In this document: positions 10,559 through 23,261 of the stretch, piece after piece
How the letters are laid out: each line of letters begins with the position of its first letter
How positions within the stretch are numbered: the first letter of the stretch is position 1
Assembly: GCF_040869045.1 (NCBI RefSeq)
Contig: NC_090320.1
Span: forward strand, 241,986,978 to 242,050,977
Origin: Eurosta solidaginis
Taxonomy: Eukaryota > Arthropoda > Insecta > Diptera > Tephritidae
Reading direction: 5' to 3'
DNA length: 64,000 bases
Program-made: the position numbers and the translations under genes
The notes under the pieces: generated by a model
Told to the model about the DNA's origin: nothing
What the model saw: the letters and a program-made list of their open reading frames with translations, nothing else
Database searches by the model: none

Positions 10559-11740
10559 TAAGTAACATTTAGTACTAACACTTTGAAATTCCACAGTCTC
10601 TCCTTCCAAAAATTGTTCACATGTTTCCGCTGGCATCAGGAAGTTGCTACATGTTGCTGCAACATGCTGCCAAAGATTTACTCTGCCTATTAACTTTTGG
10701 GGTAAAAAATACTATGAAAGGACTAATTGTGGAAAGTTGAATTGTAAGTATGAAATATTAATTTTTTTACAGGGAGCAATATTTTCTAGGTCACCAAAGT
10801 TGTAACTGTTCCAAAAAGGCCTCTTGAAACCCCTTAATCCTAAATTGTAAATAAAAAACCACTCAGACGTGCTGGACTATAAGAATGTTCAGCGAAAATG
10901 ATCTGTACGAAGGCCGTTATCAAAAAAATAACAAATTTGCTCTGTTGCAAGAAAAAGTTTCAATTTCATTGTACTATGTAATTTATTCTTCTGATAGCGC
11001 GGAAGATGTGAAACCATCAGCAAAGTCAGACAGATCCATTCTAATTTTTTTTACAATCGATTTCGGCAATTTAATTTATTGTCGCTATATTTCCTTAAAT
11101 TTCCTTCCATACATATATATGAATGCTTGTATATATTTAAATGGAAGTACATACCTATAGATATACCTGGTGTTTTATCAAGTGCAGAAGATCAGCTCTG
11201 TAACGGTCGCTCGCTACTTGTCTACCACTTCAGCTGCACTTCAAACTCCTATGGGCTTGACCAATTCATTATTCTAGTCCAAGTGCAATTCATTATGTCG
11301 GAAAGTGTTCAGGCACAACTTTTTTTTTTCTTTGTTTACATCAAGCAGCATCTGAGTTCTTCACATCATTTGATTGTTTTAAAGAGGAAGAGCTCAATAT
11401 ATGCCTGCATACTCATATGAAAATATGTAGAAGTATTTGGTAGTCAGTACTTCCGAAGACAATAAAAACACTGTTTGCTGATCCTTTTGAATATGGAAAT
11501 TCTTGGAATTTCCTAAACAGGACACAAAACAGTCATTTCCAACTCAGCAGGTATGCTATTTAAAAGGCGCATATTATACAAATAAATATTAGATGACTCT
11601 CTCTACATACCTTTATTTTCATATATATATGTATATATACCTATGTTCCTATTTATTTATTATTCGTCAATATACATACATATGGATACCTTTGTGTACG
11701 TTGATACATATGCATCTACGTGAAGAGAAACCACTCCTAA
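10559..11740. other. No recognisable gene
   Basis: AT-rich sequence with ATATAT/TATGTA simple runs near 11110 and 11600-11710. The two overlapping plus-strand frames near 10885-11420 have no recognisable domain. Confidence 0.4.
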
Positions 11741-11744
11741 CGGA

Positions 11745-12570
11745 CACCTCTATTAGGTGAACAACTGCTGGGTATGCTGTGCATTCGCACATAAGATGCT
11801 CAACCGTTTCCTTCGTCTACGGACGCTTGCAGCTGCGAGAGGAGGTCTAGTATATTCCTTCTGTTCATCTTAAGGACAGCTATAGATCGTTTTTCGTTAT
11901 ATAATGGTCACATGCTCTTAGAAACTCTACAGGACCGCAACCGCTTCCCCCTATTGTTAGCCTCGCTCAACCAGTGCTGGGAGATGTGACCCTTGATGAG
12001 TCCCAGAGGTGAAAGGATCTCTCTCACTCCTGAGACATCAAGAGCCGGAGCCGTTCCACGCCGTGCAAGCTCATCCGCCATATTGTTACCCTGTATGTTT
12101 CGATGCCCGGCACCCATATCAGAGAAACGATCTGCCGTCTTGCCAGAATGACTCGCCAGAATCATTGCGGTCTCCCTACACTGCCCAACCAGGTTCGAAG
12201 CTATCGTCGCTGACTCGAGGGCCCCAAGAGCCGCCTGGCTATCGGAGAAAATGGCTACTCTGTTACCGTTACTATTGATATCCATTAGCACTTTACACGC
12301 CTCTTGAATAGGGAAAATCTCAGTTTTAAACACGCTTGCCGAGTCGGGAAGCCGCATACATAAGGACGTGGGCGGGACAGTCGCAAATACTCCCGCTCCC
12401 ACTCCGCAAGCCATTTTCCAATCTTTCCTTCTGGGGAAGAGAATTGTGTAGTTTGTGTCGAAGACTGCCCTTGCACATATTTAGTCCGTTTTGACTTGAT
12501 GCGGGAGTCGTTAAAATTGAGCAGGGCGGGGCCGGGCCCATATGGACGCTCCCTCCAAAGGACCAACTCC
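11745..12570 (-). mobile_element. LINE family C RNase H and zinc-knuckle
   Basis: A minus-strand frame of 168 codons (12414-11908) carries RNase H features: IFSDSQAALGALES with the catalytic Asp, then HRNIQGNNMADELARRG near the end of the domain. Downstream, in another frame, lies a degraded zinc-knuckle with TVEHLM-type residues at about 11790. The piece upstream of 12414 continues the domain in a different frame (KTEIFPIQEAC is in the main frame), so at least one frame shift exists. RNase H of I-group LINEs normally follows the RT; the RT is missing here. Confidence 0.8.
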
Positions 12571-13160
12571 CGAAGCCTTAGAGCCCCTTGAGATGTAATT
12601 TCCTTGATAAAGAGATCTACCGGTTTGTACTGGTCAAATGGAAAAATTCTTAAACAAAAGTTCTATTTTTTTGGTATGCTTGTATGAAAATGCTAATATT
12701 TGTGCACTAAGGAGATTTAATCTTTCTGATAAATTAATCTGTGGATCAGGAACCAACCGTGACTGGGACTGTAGCTAAGAGTGGGACTAAGGCCGGAGCT
12801 GGGATTGGGACTGGAACTGGGACTGGGACTGGGACTGCGACTGGGACTGGGAAAAAGGGAAGGAGAAGAATAAGAAGAACTAGAGAGCAGAAAAGAGGAG
12901 AGGGTGTGGTAAAAGACGGAGAGAGGGAAAGAGAAAGGCAGAAGAAGGAGTAAATAAAGGAATAAAGATAAGAAGGAGAGAGGGACAGGGAGAGTAAAAG
13001 GCAAAAGCTTCTTAAAATGTATGCAGATACATCAAAGTTAGGGCAGAACAACGTTTGCCGGGTGTGCTAGTATATACTTAAGTTTAAGAAGTGTAATAGT
13101 CTGTCACCATTTAGTATCGCTTTCAAGTTTGTAAATGAAAAATAAGGTTTCCAGATTGCT
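12571..13160. repeat. Simple-sequence region, (GGGACT)n and purine-rich
   Basis: A hexanucleotide tract of gggact variants at about 12765-12852 is followed by a strongly purine-rich stretch to about 13010. Long frames on both strands here translate to Gly-Thr runs or Ser/Pro/Leu runs and are composition artefacts. Confidence 0.8.
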
Positions 13161-13164
13161 TCAA

Positions 13165-13345
13165 ATCAGATTTGGTTGAACTAGGCGGCCCTTAAGTACT
13201 TCACAGAAACTGAATGTGTCCATAGAGTTACCAGAAGCTTATTCGACGACCAAAATTAAGCAGCCCCTTAAGAACAATGGCATAGGATATCAAAAAACTG
13301 CGTCATATTGGAAAATACTAGAAGTTAACTAGTGTCCACCCCACT
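13165..13345 (-). mobile_element. LINE family A 3' UTR fragment
   Basis: Matches the 3' UTR of family A at 36.33-36.48 kb: ttgaactNg, then actgaatgtgtccatag, gacgacca and aaatactagaagtt in the same order. Only the non-coding tail is present, on the minus strand, and it directly precedes an R2 copy. Confidence 0.7.
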
Positions 13346-13472
13346 AGCGCCTACTAGACCTCAAAATTTGATTTGACGTAATCTTTAACACCTTGCCCTA
13401 CGCTTGGTTTCAAAACTTTCCTACTTGGTTGATAAAAATCAACTATTTTCTTCTTTCGTAGTTTATCCGCTT

Positions 13473-13788
13473 TTTATTGTTGTTGTTGTAGCGATAAGGA
13501 CACTTCCCGAAGGCATTGGAAAGTGCTATCGATGTTGGTTGTCGTTTGGCGGATGCAGATCCGGTACGTTACGGTAACAACCACCATTAAAATACCAGCC
13601 CGACCATCTTGGAAACGATTTGGTATGACCACATGAAACGTTCTAGGCCGTCATTGGAGAAGCTATATTTTGCGCTGGCAACACCTTAAAAGGGTTGCGC
13701 TACATAACCCCTTGAATCAATTTGGTATTTTAGTCGACAGGCATACCTGCAGCTGGTATATTCTAAGTCCCCCAGCCCGCCTTTTCGT
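13473..13788 (+). repeat. Dispersed repeat family R2, fullest copy
   Basis: Begins with a (TTG)n-TAGCGATAAGG edge, passes through CCGGTACG..GGTAACA and accattaaNNtNccagcccg, and ends cccccagcccgcc. Other copies or fragments lie at 10088, 20155, 20642, 25070 and 34345. There is no open frame, no clear Pol III box and no TIR. I treat it as an unclassified interspersed repeat, perhaps a non-autonomous LINE derivative. Confidence 0.8.
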
Positions 13789-13797
13789 TACTATCTA

Positions 13798-14730
13798 CAC
13801 TCAGAGAAAAACGACGTTCTAAAATCCAGCACCACCGGACTCAATTCAAGCTTTTCATGTTCTTACTTTTTGGTTCTTGAAAAACGAACGACCAGTTCTT
13901 AAAACAACAACCTTGTGCTTGAACTGACACCATTTCCTTGAAAAGAGAACGGCTGGTCTTAAATTAAGTTAAAGAAAAAAGAAACGGTACAATTCGTCTG
14001 CACGACAATGTTAAATACAACATTTGGCACAAGCTATCAAGCGGTCGTAGAGGCTCAGAGGTTATGATGTTGTGGTTGGGATCGCGTGACGCGAGTTCGA
14101 TCACCGTGAAACTCGAAAATTTTTTAAAACAATTTGTTTAACTTTTATTTTTCGTTCAATTATTTTTCCATTCACTTATGCAAAGATAATTCTCAAACTT
14201 GTTGTGAAATGTTTTAAGTATATATGCAGGTTACATTTTTAAATAAAATCATTTCTCAATAAGAGAAACATAGAAAAAAATGCTTATTATGCATTTTTTC
14301 GTAAATTTTTGGAATTTAATAAAAATATTTTGTTATAAATATTTTTTATTTATAACAAAAATTATTATTAATAAAAGATAAATGGGTACGGTACCTATTG
14401 AAAAAAATACTTTCCCCTCCCACCAAAATCAAGCACGAACCGTTCTTGGATTGAGACCGAAAAATGTTAAATCGACCCCAAATCGTTCTTGAAGCGTGAG
14501 AACGCAAAATCTTAAATCAAGCCCAAGTAGTGCTTGAAATGAGCACAAAAGGTTCACATATCAATACCAAACTGGTCATAATATACGAACGGTGTGCTTG
14601 GAAAAACTGTTCTTAAAACAAGCCCATCGGTCACGAGTTAAGAAAACACGTACTTAACAGACTTTTGCCAATGAATGTTCTTGATTTTGAACTTGTTTCG
14701 TTCGTTTTAGAACGATTGTTTCTCTGAGCG
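13798..14730. mobile_element. TIR transposon with CACTCAGAGAAA ends
   Basis: A ~930-bp element with ends CACTCAGAGAAA..CGACGTTCTAAAA and the near complement at 14704-14730. It carries repeated blocks like acgaacNNNcNgttcttaaaa and an AT-rich centre. A second copy ends at 60244. No transposase is seen and no TSD is clear. This copy holds an undamaged ttaaaAACAAGcccatcgg at 14613, which is the empty site for the Helentron-like insertion in the second copy. A tRNA-like stretch lies at 14041-14125. Confidence 0.75.
14041..14125 (+). ncRNA. tRNA-like sequence (SINE head or tRNA relic)
   Basis: Box-A-like TAGAGGCTCAGAGG at 14049-14062 and box-B-like GAGTTCGATCA at 14092-14102 stand 43 bp apart, close to normal spacing in a tRNA-type Pol III promoter. 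The region lies inside the TIR transposon. A clean acceptor stem is not evident, so it is more likely a tRNA-derived SINE head or a relic than a working tRNA. Confidence 0.4.
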
Positions 14731-14744
14731 GGGCCTTGTAACGA

Positions 14745-14950
14745 TTTTAAGCTTCTCCCTTTTCCAATTCTTCAAAGTGTTATTTGCACTCTTATACACT
14801 TTTAGTTGTACTATGTGAGATTATCGCACCAATGACCGCTTGCTTGTCAATACAAATTATTCGTTTCATTTTCGTATCGAGTATATCTTTTGACATATCG
14901 GCACCCTTGCCCTATTGAGGCTCTATGCTCCCACCAAAGCCTGGGCTTAC
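14745..14950 (-). pseudogene. LINE RNase H fragment
   Basis: The minus strand reads CIDKQAVIGAIISHSTT, a degraded form of the RNase H DSQAAI block, aligned at DNA level with the family A copy at 9570-9610 (gagattatNgc..tcaatac). It sits immediately beside the TIR transposon end, which may have interrupted or truncated it. Confidence 0.5.
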
Positions 14951-15693
14951 ATAATGTTAAGAACAGAATACTATAAAAAGTTGTCTTTAATAAAGAACGT
15001 TGTGTCTACTAACTAATTAAATAAAAATCAAAACAGCTACCCAATCCGTTGAGCGTACACCTCTTTTAGTTGGAGCAAAGTTAATAGCCGCTGAGTATCT
15101 GTCCAAGGGAGGTTGCACTGTATATAAACAAGTAGAGTCCAAGTGTTTTGCTTTTATCTACATTTCCAATTGTTTGTATGTAGGTACTCGCATTTGTATT
15201 GGTGCGGCAATTGTCAAAGCCATTTGCTTTTGTGTTTTTGTTGTACACCTCACACGCTCATCATTAAAGATCTTTTTGTTAAGAAATTCACTTTTGAAAA
15301 CATAAAAATTGGTTGCATCCGCCCACAGAAGATAGGAATGCTACCACAGAATTTCAAGTGAAAAGATATAGGAAGTTGAAGCCTTAGATGCTTGCTTGCT
15401 TGATCCAAGAACTGTACATTTCTATGTACATATGTATGTATGTTTGAATAGACAATTAGAAAGTGGTATTAAGTGAATTTTTAAACTGAAATAAAAATTT
15501 ATAAAAAAATTGTTACAATTAATAGGAAATGCAGGACATAAAAGTTAAGGCCCTCTAGGAAAAGTATGAGCTAAGGAATTTTGTTTTCAAAAAGAAATAC
15601 GGTTACGGTATCTAGGGAATGGGTGTGTTGCATAAAAAGGTAGCATGGCGGAACCATACAATGTGGCGAAGGGCGACATACACACAAACACAT
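14951..15693. other. No recognisable gene
   Basis: Unique-looking sequence with no exon or repeat boundary I can support. Confidence 0.4.
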
Positions 15694-16015
15694 TGTGGCG
15701 AATATTAGCATCACTATGCTGTTATTAAATAATCACAACAACAAAAAATACAGCAAGTAGCCAAACTTATGTACATACACACACATAACCAACAAGCAAC
15801 AGAGAGTATAAAAGCAGCGCAAGCTGAGGAATGACTAATCAGTTTGATTTCAACACGCTTTTGTGAAGTACGTGATATTGAAGTATAATTTTACTACTCC
15901 CAAAGTAGACTAAATAAAGACCATATTGCAATACTGAATATTGGAGTTACTTATTCGACAGTTCAGCGATACCAACGTTAGCAGAAGATGCAAAATAATC
16001 GAAATTCCCCAGAAT
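15694..16015 (+). mobile_element. Partial solo LTR, gypsy-like
   Basis: Begins TGTGGCGAATATTAGCATCA and matches the complete LTR at 51919-52504 through promoter, poly(A) signal and the line cagttcagcgataccaacgt; an internal block is missing and the TTACA end is lost. It contains TATAAAA at 15807, TCAGTT at 15839 and AATAAA at 15913. No gag or pol sequence is adjacent. Confidence 0.78.
15807..15845 (+). promoter_or_regulatory. LTR core promoter (TATA + Inr)
   Basis: TATAAAA at 15807-15813 and the arthropod initiator TCAGTT starting at 15839, 32 bp apart. This matches the normal TATA-to-start distance in flies. Confidence 0.7.
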
Positions 16016-16084
16016 ATATTGAACTAACAGCTTAGTAATGCTGATATTCGTCACAATATTAAAATTTCATGTACTTTATTGTTT
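16016..16084. other. Junction between LTR and LINE
   Basis: Short AT-rich spacer; nothing recognised. Confidence 0.4.
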
Positions 16085-17560
16085 TTACAGGGCCGCGAAG
16101 TTAGCCTGAAAGTCTCTATGCTTTGGCACACAGTTAACTTTTATCAAAACAAAAAAAAACAAACAGAAAGCAATGCCTCACAGCTTTCGAAATCACTGTG
16201 TCAGAGTTTAAGCGATTTGAGTGACAATCTGAGCAGATGTTAAATTCCATAACAGTTACAGCGGCGGATGGCATCCCATCTAGCGCATACTTTATAGAAG
16301 CGACCCACGCCTGGAAGGTGCGGTAGTGATTGGGCAAACTAAATTTCCGGCTAATACCAAGCTCTTGCAGAGTAATCCACTCAAAACCGCATTCATTCTC
16401 CACTCCAATCAACCCTTGAGGGAATGTGAGTGGTGAATGTAGCAAGAGGGGCGGAAACCGGCGCACAGTGCTGGAGTGCTTGCAATTCACAAGCTTATAT
16501 TCCACGTCACGAAGCTGCTACGGCCATTTTGCCAACGACCTCAACCTGGTGATTCAGCATTGCGTTTTGTGCCAGTGTAAGTGTTGTACAAAGGACCCCG
16601 ACCACTACACTGCTTCCAACCTTTTGACCGTGGAAGAAGTGTTTTTTTGTAACAGACCAGAATGCCATGAAATAGAATCGGCTGGAGCACCAAATCGTAC
16701 AACCAAGGTACCACTCTCGGAGAGCGCCCCCAGTTTGTGTCGATTGCCCCTCAATAGCAGTTCAAGACAACGGAAGCCTTGCTAGTTTTCTCCTCCACAT
16801 TAAGCTTTCATGACAGCTTGTTGTCAAGCAAAATCCTGCCCGAGAGCACCAGTGGTACTCCACCAATAGAGTGCGGTCTAAATTCAGCAATCTTCTAACT
16901 CCGCATAAACAAAACAAGGACAGTTTTGCTAGGGCTGACAGCTAGTCCGCATGAGTCGGATCACCTTTTCACGACACCCAGATTACCCAGTAAAATCTTC
17001 CCTAGTGTATTTAGAAAATCGACGAAAGCCACCATTTGGCAGCCCCTACCATCAAGGTCCCGAAGCAGTTCGTTCATTTTCACCATCCAAATAAGAAGAG
17101 AAAGAACATCCCCCTGTTGCGTGCCCTTCTCACCTTTCTTTAAGTCATTCATCCATTCAATTCCGCCGCTGCAGTTATGGAACTCAAAAATTTGCTGATG
17201 AATACTTCCAAAATCGATTGCACTCCCAGTGTTTAGAGCTCTTTCAATTGCCGCTGGTGGGGCATTTCTGAAGGCTCCTTTTACTACATCAAGAAAGGCA
17301 ACCAACACAAATTCCTTGCTAGCGAGGGACGCCTCTATGAGTTTACCAAAGGAAATGCTGTTTCCGTACACCTGCCGTTACAATAGGCGTGTTGAGATGC
17401 CGAGAATCACCATAGCGGAATCCTGCGATGACGCTAAGTTAATACCACTCACAACAATAGATCTCCCAGAGTGCAAAGTCCGAGTTAAAATTTGTCCACA
17501 GCAACCTTTTCCATCCGTTCCTTGTTCAATCATTCAGAGCGTCAAACAGCAGTTCCACAT
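16085..17560 (-). mobile_element. LINE RT and RNase H, decayed
   Basis: The longest continuous LINE piece. The minus-strand 136-codon frame 17371-16961 holds RT: motif A as LVAFLDVVKGAFRNAPP, motif B as GTQQGDVLSLLIWM (normally GxPQGxxLSPLLW), and motif C as FVDF, where the catalytic pair ADD has been lost. After a ~450-bp linker the frame 16505-16134 shows RNase H, with ICSDCHS for the DSQ(A/S) block and SKAVRHC nearby. The order RT then RNase H points to the I/LOA group of LINEs. Missing Asp residues and many stops show it cannot be active. Confidence 0.85.
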
Positions 17561-19535
17561 GTGAATGATCTAATGTAGATATTTACTATAGTAATCTTAG
17601 CTTCTCCTTAGATTCTATTGAAGGATCCGCAATATAACAGCACGAAGGCATACATATTGATTCCTTTGGATTTTCTCAACTTAAACTTGTTTAATTCCTT
17701 TAAAACTATTTGTCAGATAATGGCTCCCTTAAAAGGCAGTACCAACTTTGCCTTGACTAACATTTTGCGACAAATACGGTCTTATTACCTCTTTGAAAAA
17801 AGACTTAAGTTCCTCAACAGACACTGTCTAAAAAGAACAAAGGGCCTGAAACTGAAATTGTAAGTTTGATTTTCTTTTGAAAACAAGAAAAACGTTTAAA
17901 CAAGAAGCATAATCTTAGTACGAAATTTTATGCATACTATTTCCTACAGGAAAATAATGTATGACTGCATATGTGTGTTTTCTTTTAGATCAAATTTACT
18001 GGCCTATTACTATTAATTGACCTTTTCGCTATTTATGTGTGTCAGCTATCAGTTAAAAAAATCTTTTTAGAAAAAAATTAAATAAAATTTCAAGATTAGC
18101 TCGGCTGCACCTACGACGAATTCTGAGAACAGAAAAATTGTACTAACTATTAAGGAACTACAAAGGGTGCTATGAAATAGGAAAACAACAATTGTAAAAC
18201 TTGTTAATAAAGGAAATTAGAGATGTAATGCAGATATACATATATATTTATGAATTTTTATAATAAATCATAGAATTTTGTTGATATTTTGCATTTAAAT
18301 TTATTAAGAAATATTCCTGATCTGAATCAATCTGTAGAGTATTTATTGTTTATGAGACTAATCGATCAAAATTTAAAATAATAAATACAAAGTACATTCA
18401 AAACAAAGTATTCCGTCATCACATTCATTTCACAGATATATTCATTTGATTGTTTCTACATTTGTCTCATATAAGAACAACTTGTTCCGGACTTGATATT
18501 TGCTATCGCTATAAAAGTTGTGACTCATTTCTTAAAGCCCCGACACATAAGCAGTTTTTCATATAGATGCGTTAAACTCAATCGTATGCATTATGAGTAG
18601 GTTGCATGTATTTTTATTGAGAAAGGTAGATTGAGTGACATTGGCGCCATCTGATATGGAAAAGTAGCCAATTCTCAAATTTTGTTGAAAGCAAATCATA
18701 AGAAGAAGAAATTGACATATGCTTTGGCTAAGGGTGTCGGCACACTTTGCAAGTGAAATTATTTTTCCCACTCATTGGTAACTTTTCTACCATTTTTCGC
18801 AATTAAAAACAGCAATATAACCATCGAATACGACACAAAATATGTTAGGAAGTATTTTTGTTGTATAGGGGAATGTTTTTAACAGTGCTTCGCGAAATTT
18901 TGTATGTGAATGGGCAAAGCGAAATAAACTCCAATTGCCAAGCCTGAAGTTCCCTCATATTTACAAACGCAACATCTTAGTTGATTGTGGCGATATTATT
19001 GGAATGCATACCTACGCTTGTGTTAAACGCATCTGTATGAAAATTATCATTGTGCCGCGGCCTTTAAAGAAGTTTTAGAGCTCTGTTAATTATGAGCGCG
19101 GTTGCGCAAGACTTCGTCAAGCACCGAATTTAAAATGGTTTATATTGCAGTGGTGAAATTGTTTCCATAGTTTAAGTTACAGATGACTTTTCTAAATTTG
19201 GTCTAGCTTGTAGTTATACTCGTAGAGTCATTCGCGCATAAACATATCGACTGGCAGAAGTTATGATGCTTAAGTTAGACCTTCAGCAATATATGGATGA
19301 AAATTATACTCGCTAACATACAGTACTACTGTAACAGTAGTTATAGAGTAATATTGTGCTGCCGTTTCCAATAGCATAACAACCCCATATTCACGTAGAT
19401 AGCTACTAATGCATACGCCCCCACTGTAACAATTATCAGTAAGCAAACTAACTGATCACTTGCAAACATTTCACATGCGTGGCAATCAAACCGCGGGCGA
19501 ACAAACTTCTCAAATTGTTCATAAAGACTTGGACC
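17561..19535. other. No recognisable gene
   Basis: About 2 kb of AT-rich, probably unique sequence. A 17-bp near-perfect palindrome, ACTACTGT-a-ACAGTAGT, lies at 19325-19341. No exon or TE hallmark seen. Confidence 0.4.
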
Positions 19536-20154
19536 TAATTAGAAACAATTGCATTTGATAGGATATTGAAAGCGCGACCTACTATAAGGTAAGTCTTTTT
19601 CACAAACATATTGTGTTAACATATGTAATTCCCGTATCTTGCAAAGACCCCAACTTTTCATCAGAAGAACAGTAGGTACTCTCGGTCGCTCACTACTTGC
19701 TGGTTTTTCCAGAGAATGGGTGTGAATCAACGTAGCTCCTACCGTCCCTTTTCCCAGATACAGTTATACATATATATATCTTACATAACCCGTTCTCTTT
19801 CAACGACTGGCCAAAAACAAAAAATTGAACGTGGGGTTTCAATGAAGATGTTCACCTCGTTTTGTTTGGTCAGGATATGATGGGTAATCCGTTTGCTGTT
19901 AGTAGTGTTAATCATTGTCCAGCCATACCCCTACCTTTATTGTAAGCTTATGGTCACGCAGCCGTAGACAAAACCGTGAATATGACGGCTCCTGTTACGA
20001 AAGCCTCTCCGTAACCATATTTCTACATTTCTTCTTTCACTACACTCATCATACCAAAGGCTACGCCGTATCCCTTAAAGTAACCACGACATGTGCTGTA
20101 ACTATAGGACTTACCATTAACGTGAATCAAAACGTATTTTTTTTTTTTCTTATA
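19536..20154. other. No recognisable gene
   Basis: A 63-codon minus-strand frame at 19539-19730 has no domain I know. Poly-T near 20136 precedes an R2 fragment. Confidence 0.35.
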
Positions 20155-20310
20155 ATTAGATAAAGATATTCCCAAAGTGTTTTGTAGAGTATTATTAATG
20201 ATAACGGCCCTTTGCCGTACATTAATCCGGTACGTTCCGGAATCTAGCACCATGAAGTCACTAGCCCGACCATCTTAAGTCGTTTCTAACGACAAGCCCT
20301 TCAACCTGCT
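20155..20310 (+). repeat. Dispersed repeat R2 fragment
   Basis: Diverged copy with ggccctttgccg, ccggtacgttccgg and actagcccgaccatct in the order seen at 34.4 kb. Confidence 0.6.
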
Positions 20311-20641
20311 GTATTTCCCTAAACGTAAAGGTGGCGCTTACCACGGCTGTAGGACTAACTGGAATAACCGCAGCCTTAATATTATCCCCGTGTAAATGTA
20401 ATCTCTTTCTCAATCGTATTTGCATCCATCTTAGTTTTATCTTTATGTTTTATACTTATATTATCAGTGCTCGCATTATCATCGTGAGTACCATGACCTT
20501 TATTATCTTCCCACTTCTTCCTATTCGATTTTAAATATTCTTTTAAATTTCCTCTAAAATCTTTATTTGTGTTAATTTTTTTCTACTTTTACCCTGTTTC
20601 ATACTGCCTTTGACTTTTTTCCATTTAGTATGCCTTCCCCT
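20311..20641. other. Pyrimidine-rich spacer
   Basis: T/C-rich sequence between two R2 fragments; nothing recognised. Confidence 0.4.
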
Positions 20642-20830
20642 TCTGTTGTTGTTATTGTCGCAACCACAAAAGCGCTTTAAGAACACTTCTTAGCGGAGTG
20701 TTGTGAATATGGGCAGCCCTTTTTTGGACATGAATCCGGTATTTACCTCTACTAGGACATTCTAGAACTAGCCCGAGTGGCTCGGAAATGACCTGTTGTC
20801 CCCCTCGAGTTTTTGGATCTGCAAATTTTT
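20642..20830 (+). repeat. Dispersed repeat R2, highly diverged
   Basis: Starts ttctgttgttgttattgtcgc and later has atgaatccggta and actagcccgagt at the expected distances. Weakest of the R2 matches. Confidence 0.45.
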
Positions 20831-21296
20831 GTCTTCTCTAACGTCAGGCATATCTATTGCGGGAATAGTCTAAGGCTCTCAGTCCGCTGAGGCCACATAC
20901 ACTTTGAAAAGAATAAAAAAAACTTCCTTTATACTCCTATTTTCACTTTCTCTTTACTTATTCTTATTATTCCCGATTTTCTGCCTCTTATGTGGTTTAT
21001 GTTCACTGTCTGTTTCTCCTGGCGTTAGTGCCGGTATCGGAGTTTATGATATATCGGCATTAGTGACAGGAGTTAGAATCGCACAGTGATGTGAGATATT
21101 CGATAACATTAGTCACAAAAAGTTAAGTGAGGAAGTCGAAAATATCGAGTATCTACACGTTCTTACTAATATCGGTCCAACATCGAGATGCAGGTGCTTA
21201 TAAAGCTAATGTTGTGTCCTAAATACCGGAAAAACAATACTCGATTTGTTACTTTGTTGTTGTGCAGTTATTTTTGTTGCTATCACAAAGGTTTTT
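20831..21296. other. No recognisable gene
   Basis: Low-information sequence leading to a Helentron-like element. Confidence 0.4.
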
Positions 21297-22219
21297 ATAC
21301 TCAGCTGGAAGAGCTCACAGAGTATATTAATTTTGTTCGCATAACGGTACCCCGTAACGGCATAAACTAATCGAGATAGATATAGACTTCTATATATCAA
21401 AATGATCTGGGCGAAAAAAGAAATTCATTTAACCATATCCGTCCGTCCATCCTTAAAGACGATAACTTGAGTAAATTTTGAGGTATCTTAATGATATTTG
21501 GTATGTAGGTTCCTGGACATTCATCTCAGATCACTATTTCAAATAAACGAAATCGGACCATGACCACGCCCACTTTTTCGATATCGAAAATTACGAAAAA
21601 TGAAAAAAATGCGATAATTCTATACCAAACACGAAAAAAGGGATGAAACAGGTAATTGGATTGGTTTATTGGTATTACATATATAAATAAATTAGCGGTA
21701 CCCGACAGATGATGTTCCGGGTCACCCTGGTCCACATTTTAGCCGATATCTCGAAAACGCCTTCACATATACAACTAAGGGCCACTCCCTTTGAGAACCA
21801 TCGCTAATACCTTTAATTTGATACCCATATTGTACAAACACATTCTAGGGTCCCCCTGGTCCACCTTTATGGCCATATCTCGAAAAGGCGTCCACATATA
21901 CAACTAATAGGCACACCCCTTATAAAATACTCTTTAATACCTTTCATTTGATACCCATGTCATACAAACACATTCCAGGGTTACCCTAGGTTCATTTTCC
22001 TACATGGTGATTTTCCCTTATTTGACAAAGGATGAAGGAAAATCGTTCCAAAAAACGTCACCCTTGGTCTACAATTTGGTGGATATTTCCCAAACGTATG
22101 TGATATGGAATTAAAAACCACTTATAAACCATCTACGAAACGCTACGAAACCAACGCAGCTAAGCTCTCAGCTGAGTATGTAATGTTCGGTTATACCCGA
22201 ACTTAGCCTTCCTTACTAG
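21297..22219 (+). mobile_element. Helentron-like element, copy A
   Basis: Starts ATACTCAGCTG..GAGCTCACAGAGTATA after a T run, and ends with the hairpin GTTCGG-TTATAC-CCGAAC followed by TTAGCCTTCCTTACTAG. It is internally deleted: the ~300-bp 5' block with the CCGTCC run joins directly to the 3' half. About three units of the ~129-bp internal repeat remain. No Rep-helicase coding sequence is present. Confidence 0.75.
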
Positions 22220-23255
22220 TTCCTCTTGCATTTATTTCGGTTATTTTATCGTTTGGTGTTAATTTAGTACAAATCCATCGACAGCACAACGTATTTCACA
22301 ATCCTCAGGGGGTTTGAATCTCCAAACAAACGAAGTTGTATATGTGTGTGTGTGTGTGTGTGTGAGTTTATAGGTTTGACAAACATACCGAGTACTTTTT
22401 ATTTCCCTGTCTATTTATATTTGTACATATTTCAATTGAGTGCATTCATGCTGACCAGGAACACTTCAAACATTTTACACACAACAGGTAGTAGTTTATT
22501 AAAAGGCATGCCAAATTGTCCATGTAAGCTCTTATGGGGCTCCAAGTACAATTTATTTTATTGCCGTTATTGTTTTTATTTGGCACTTTTCTTAAAGACT
22601 TTTGCCGCTGAAATTGTTTTTTGTGTATATTGTTGTAAAGGCAGCTATTTGTGATCGTTACGAAATCGTGTCGGCACTATGAACCACCAACTCACAGCAA
22701 CAGCAGCGCAAAACCAAAAAACACTTCCTTCGATTTTTATTTTTTTTTTTTTTTAATATTTATAAGTTTTCTTATACTCTTTGTTTGTTGTTATTTGTGT
22801 GCTCATGCTACACATACACATACTTACAACCGCCATAAAATGGTTCAAAGAAAGAGGTTACGCCGTTAACTCCTACCCTAAAACGTAATGCTTTGTAATG
22901 GCAACAATAACAACATATGCAAACAAGAAGTAGGAACAACAATAAAACAGTTAAAGATATAACAACTAACATCATGGCAGTAGCAGACAGTATGTTACGG
23001 GTTAAGTCAAGTAGTTTCAAACTGCGTAAAATTGCACTTGAAGCTGAGCTATTTGCACAATTGCCTCTTGGCTCACAATGGGTTAAAAGGAATACAGATA
23101 GGTGGAAGAGTATTTAATTTTTTTTTTTTTTTTCTCCAAGGCGATTTCGTGCTTCTTGACACCTTCTTCAGGGAGTCTAGTTATTTTCACCAGCCTCTCT
23201 GATATTTCAGGATATCTAGACATTCCACATTCGATATCGAAATTGTCTACGCGAC
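22220..23255. other. No recognisable gene; (GT)n microsatellite
   Basis: A (GT)n run lies at 22341-22364 and poly-T at about 22738. Short frames here are hydrophobic T-rich translations. Nothing supports an exon. Confidence 0.45.
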
Positions 23256-23261
23256 AGTTTA

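Noticed and set aside
12717..13051. Overlapping long frames on both strands
   Set aside because: They derive from the GGGACT repeat and the purine-rich tract.
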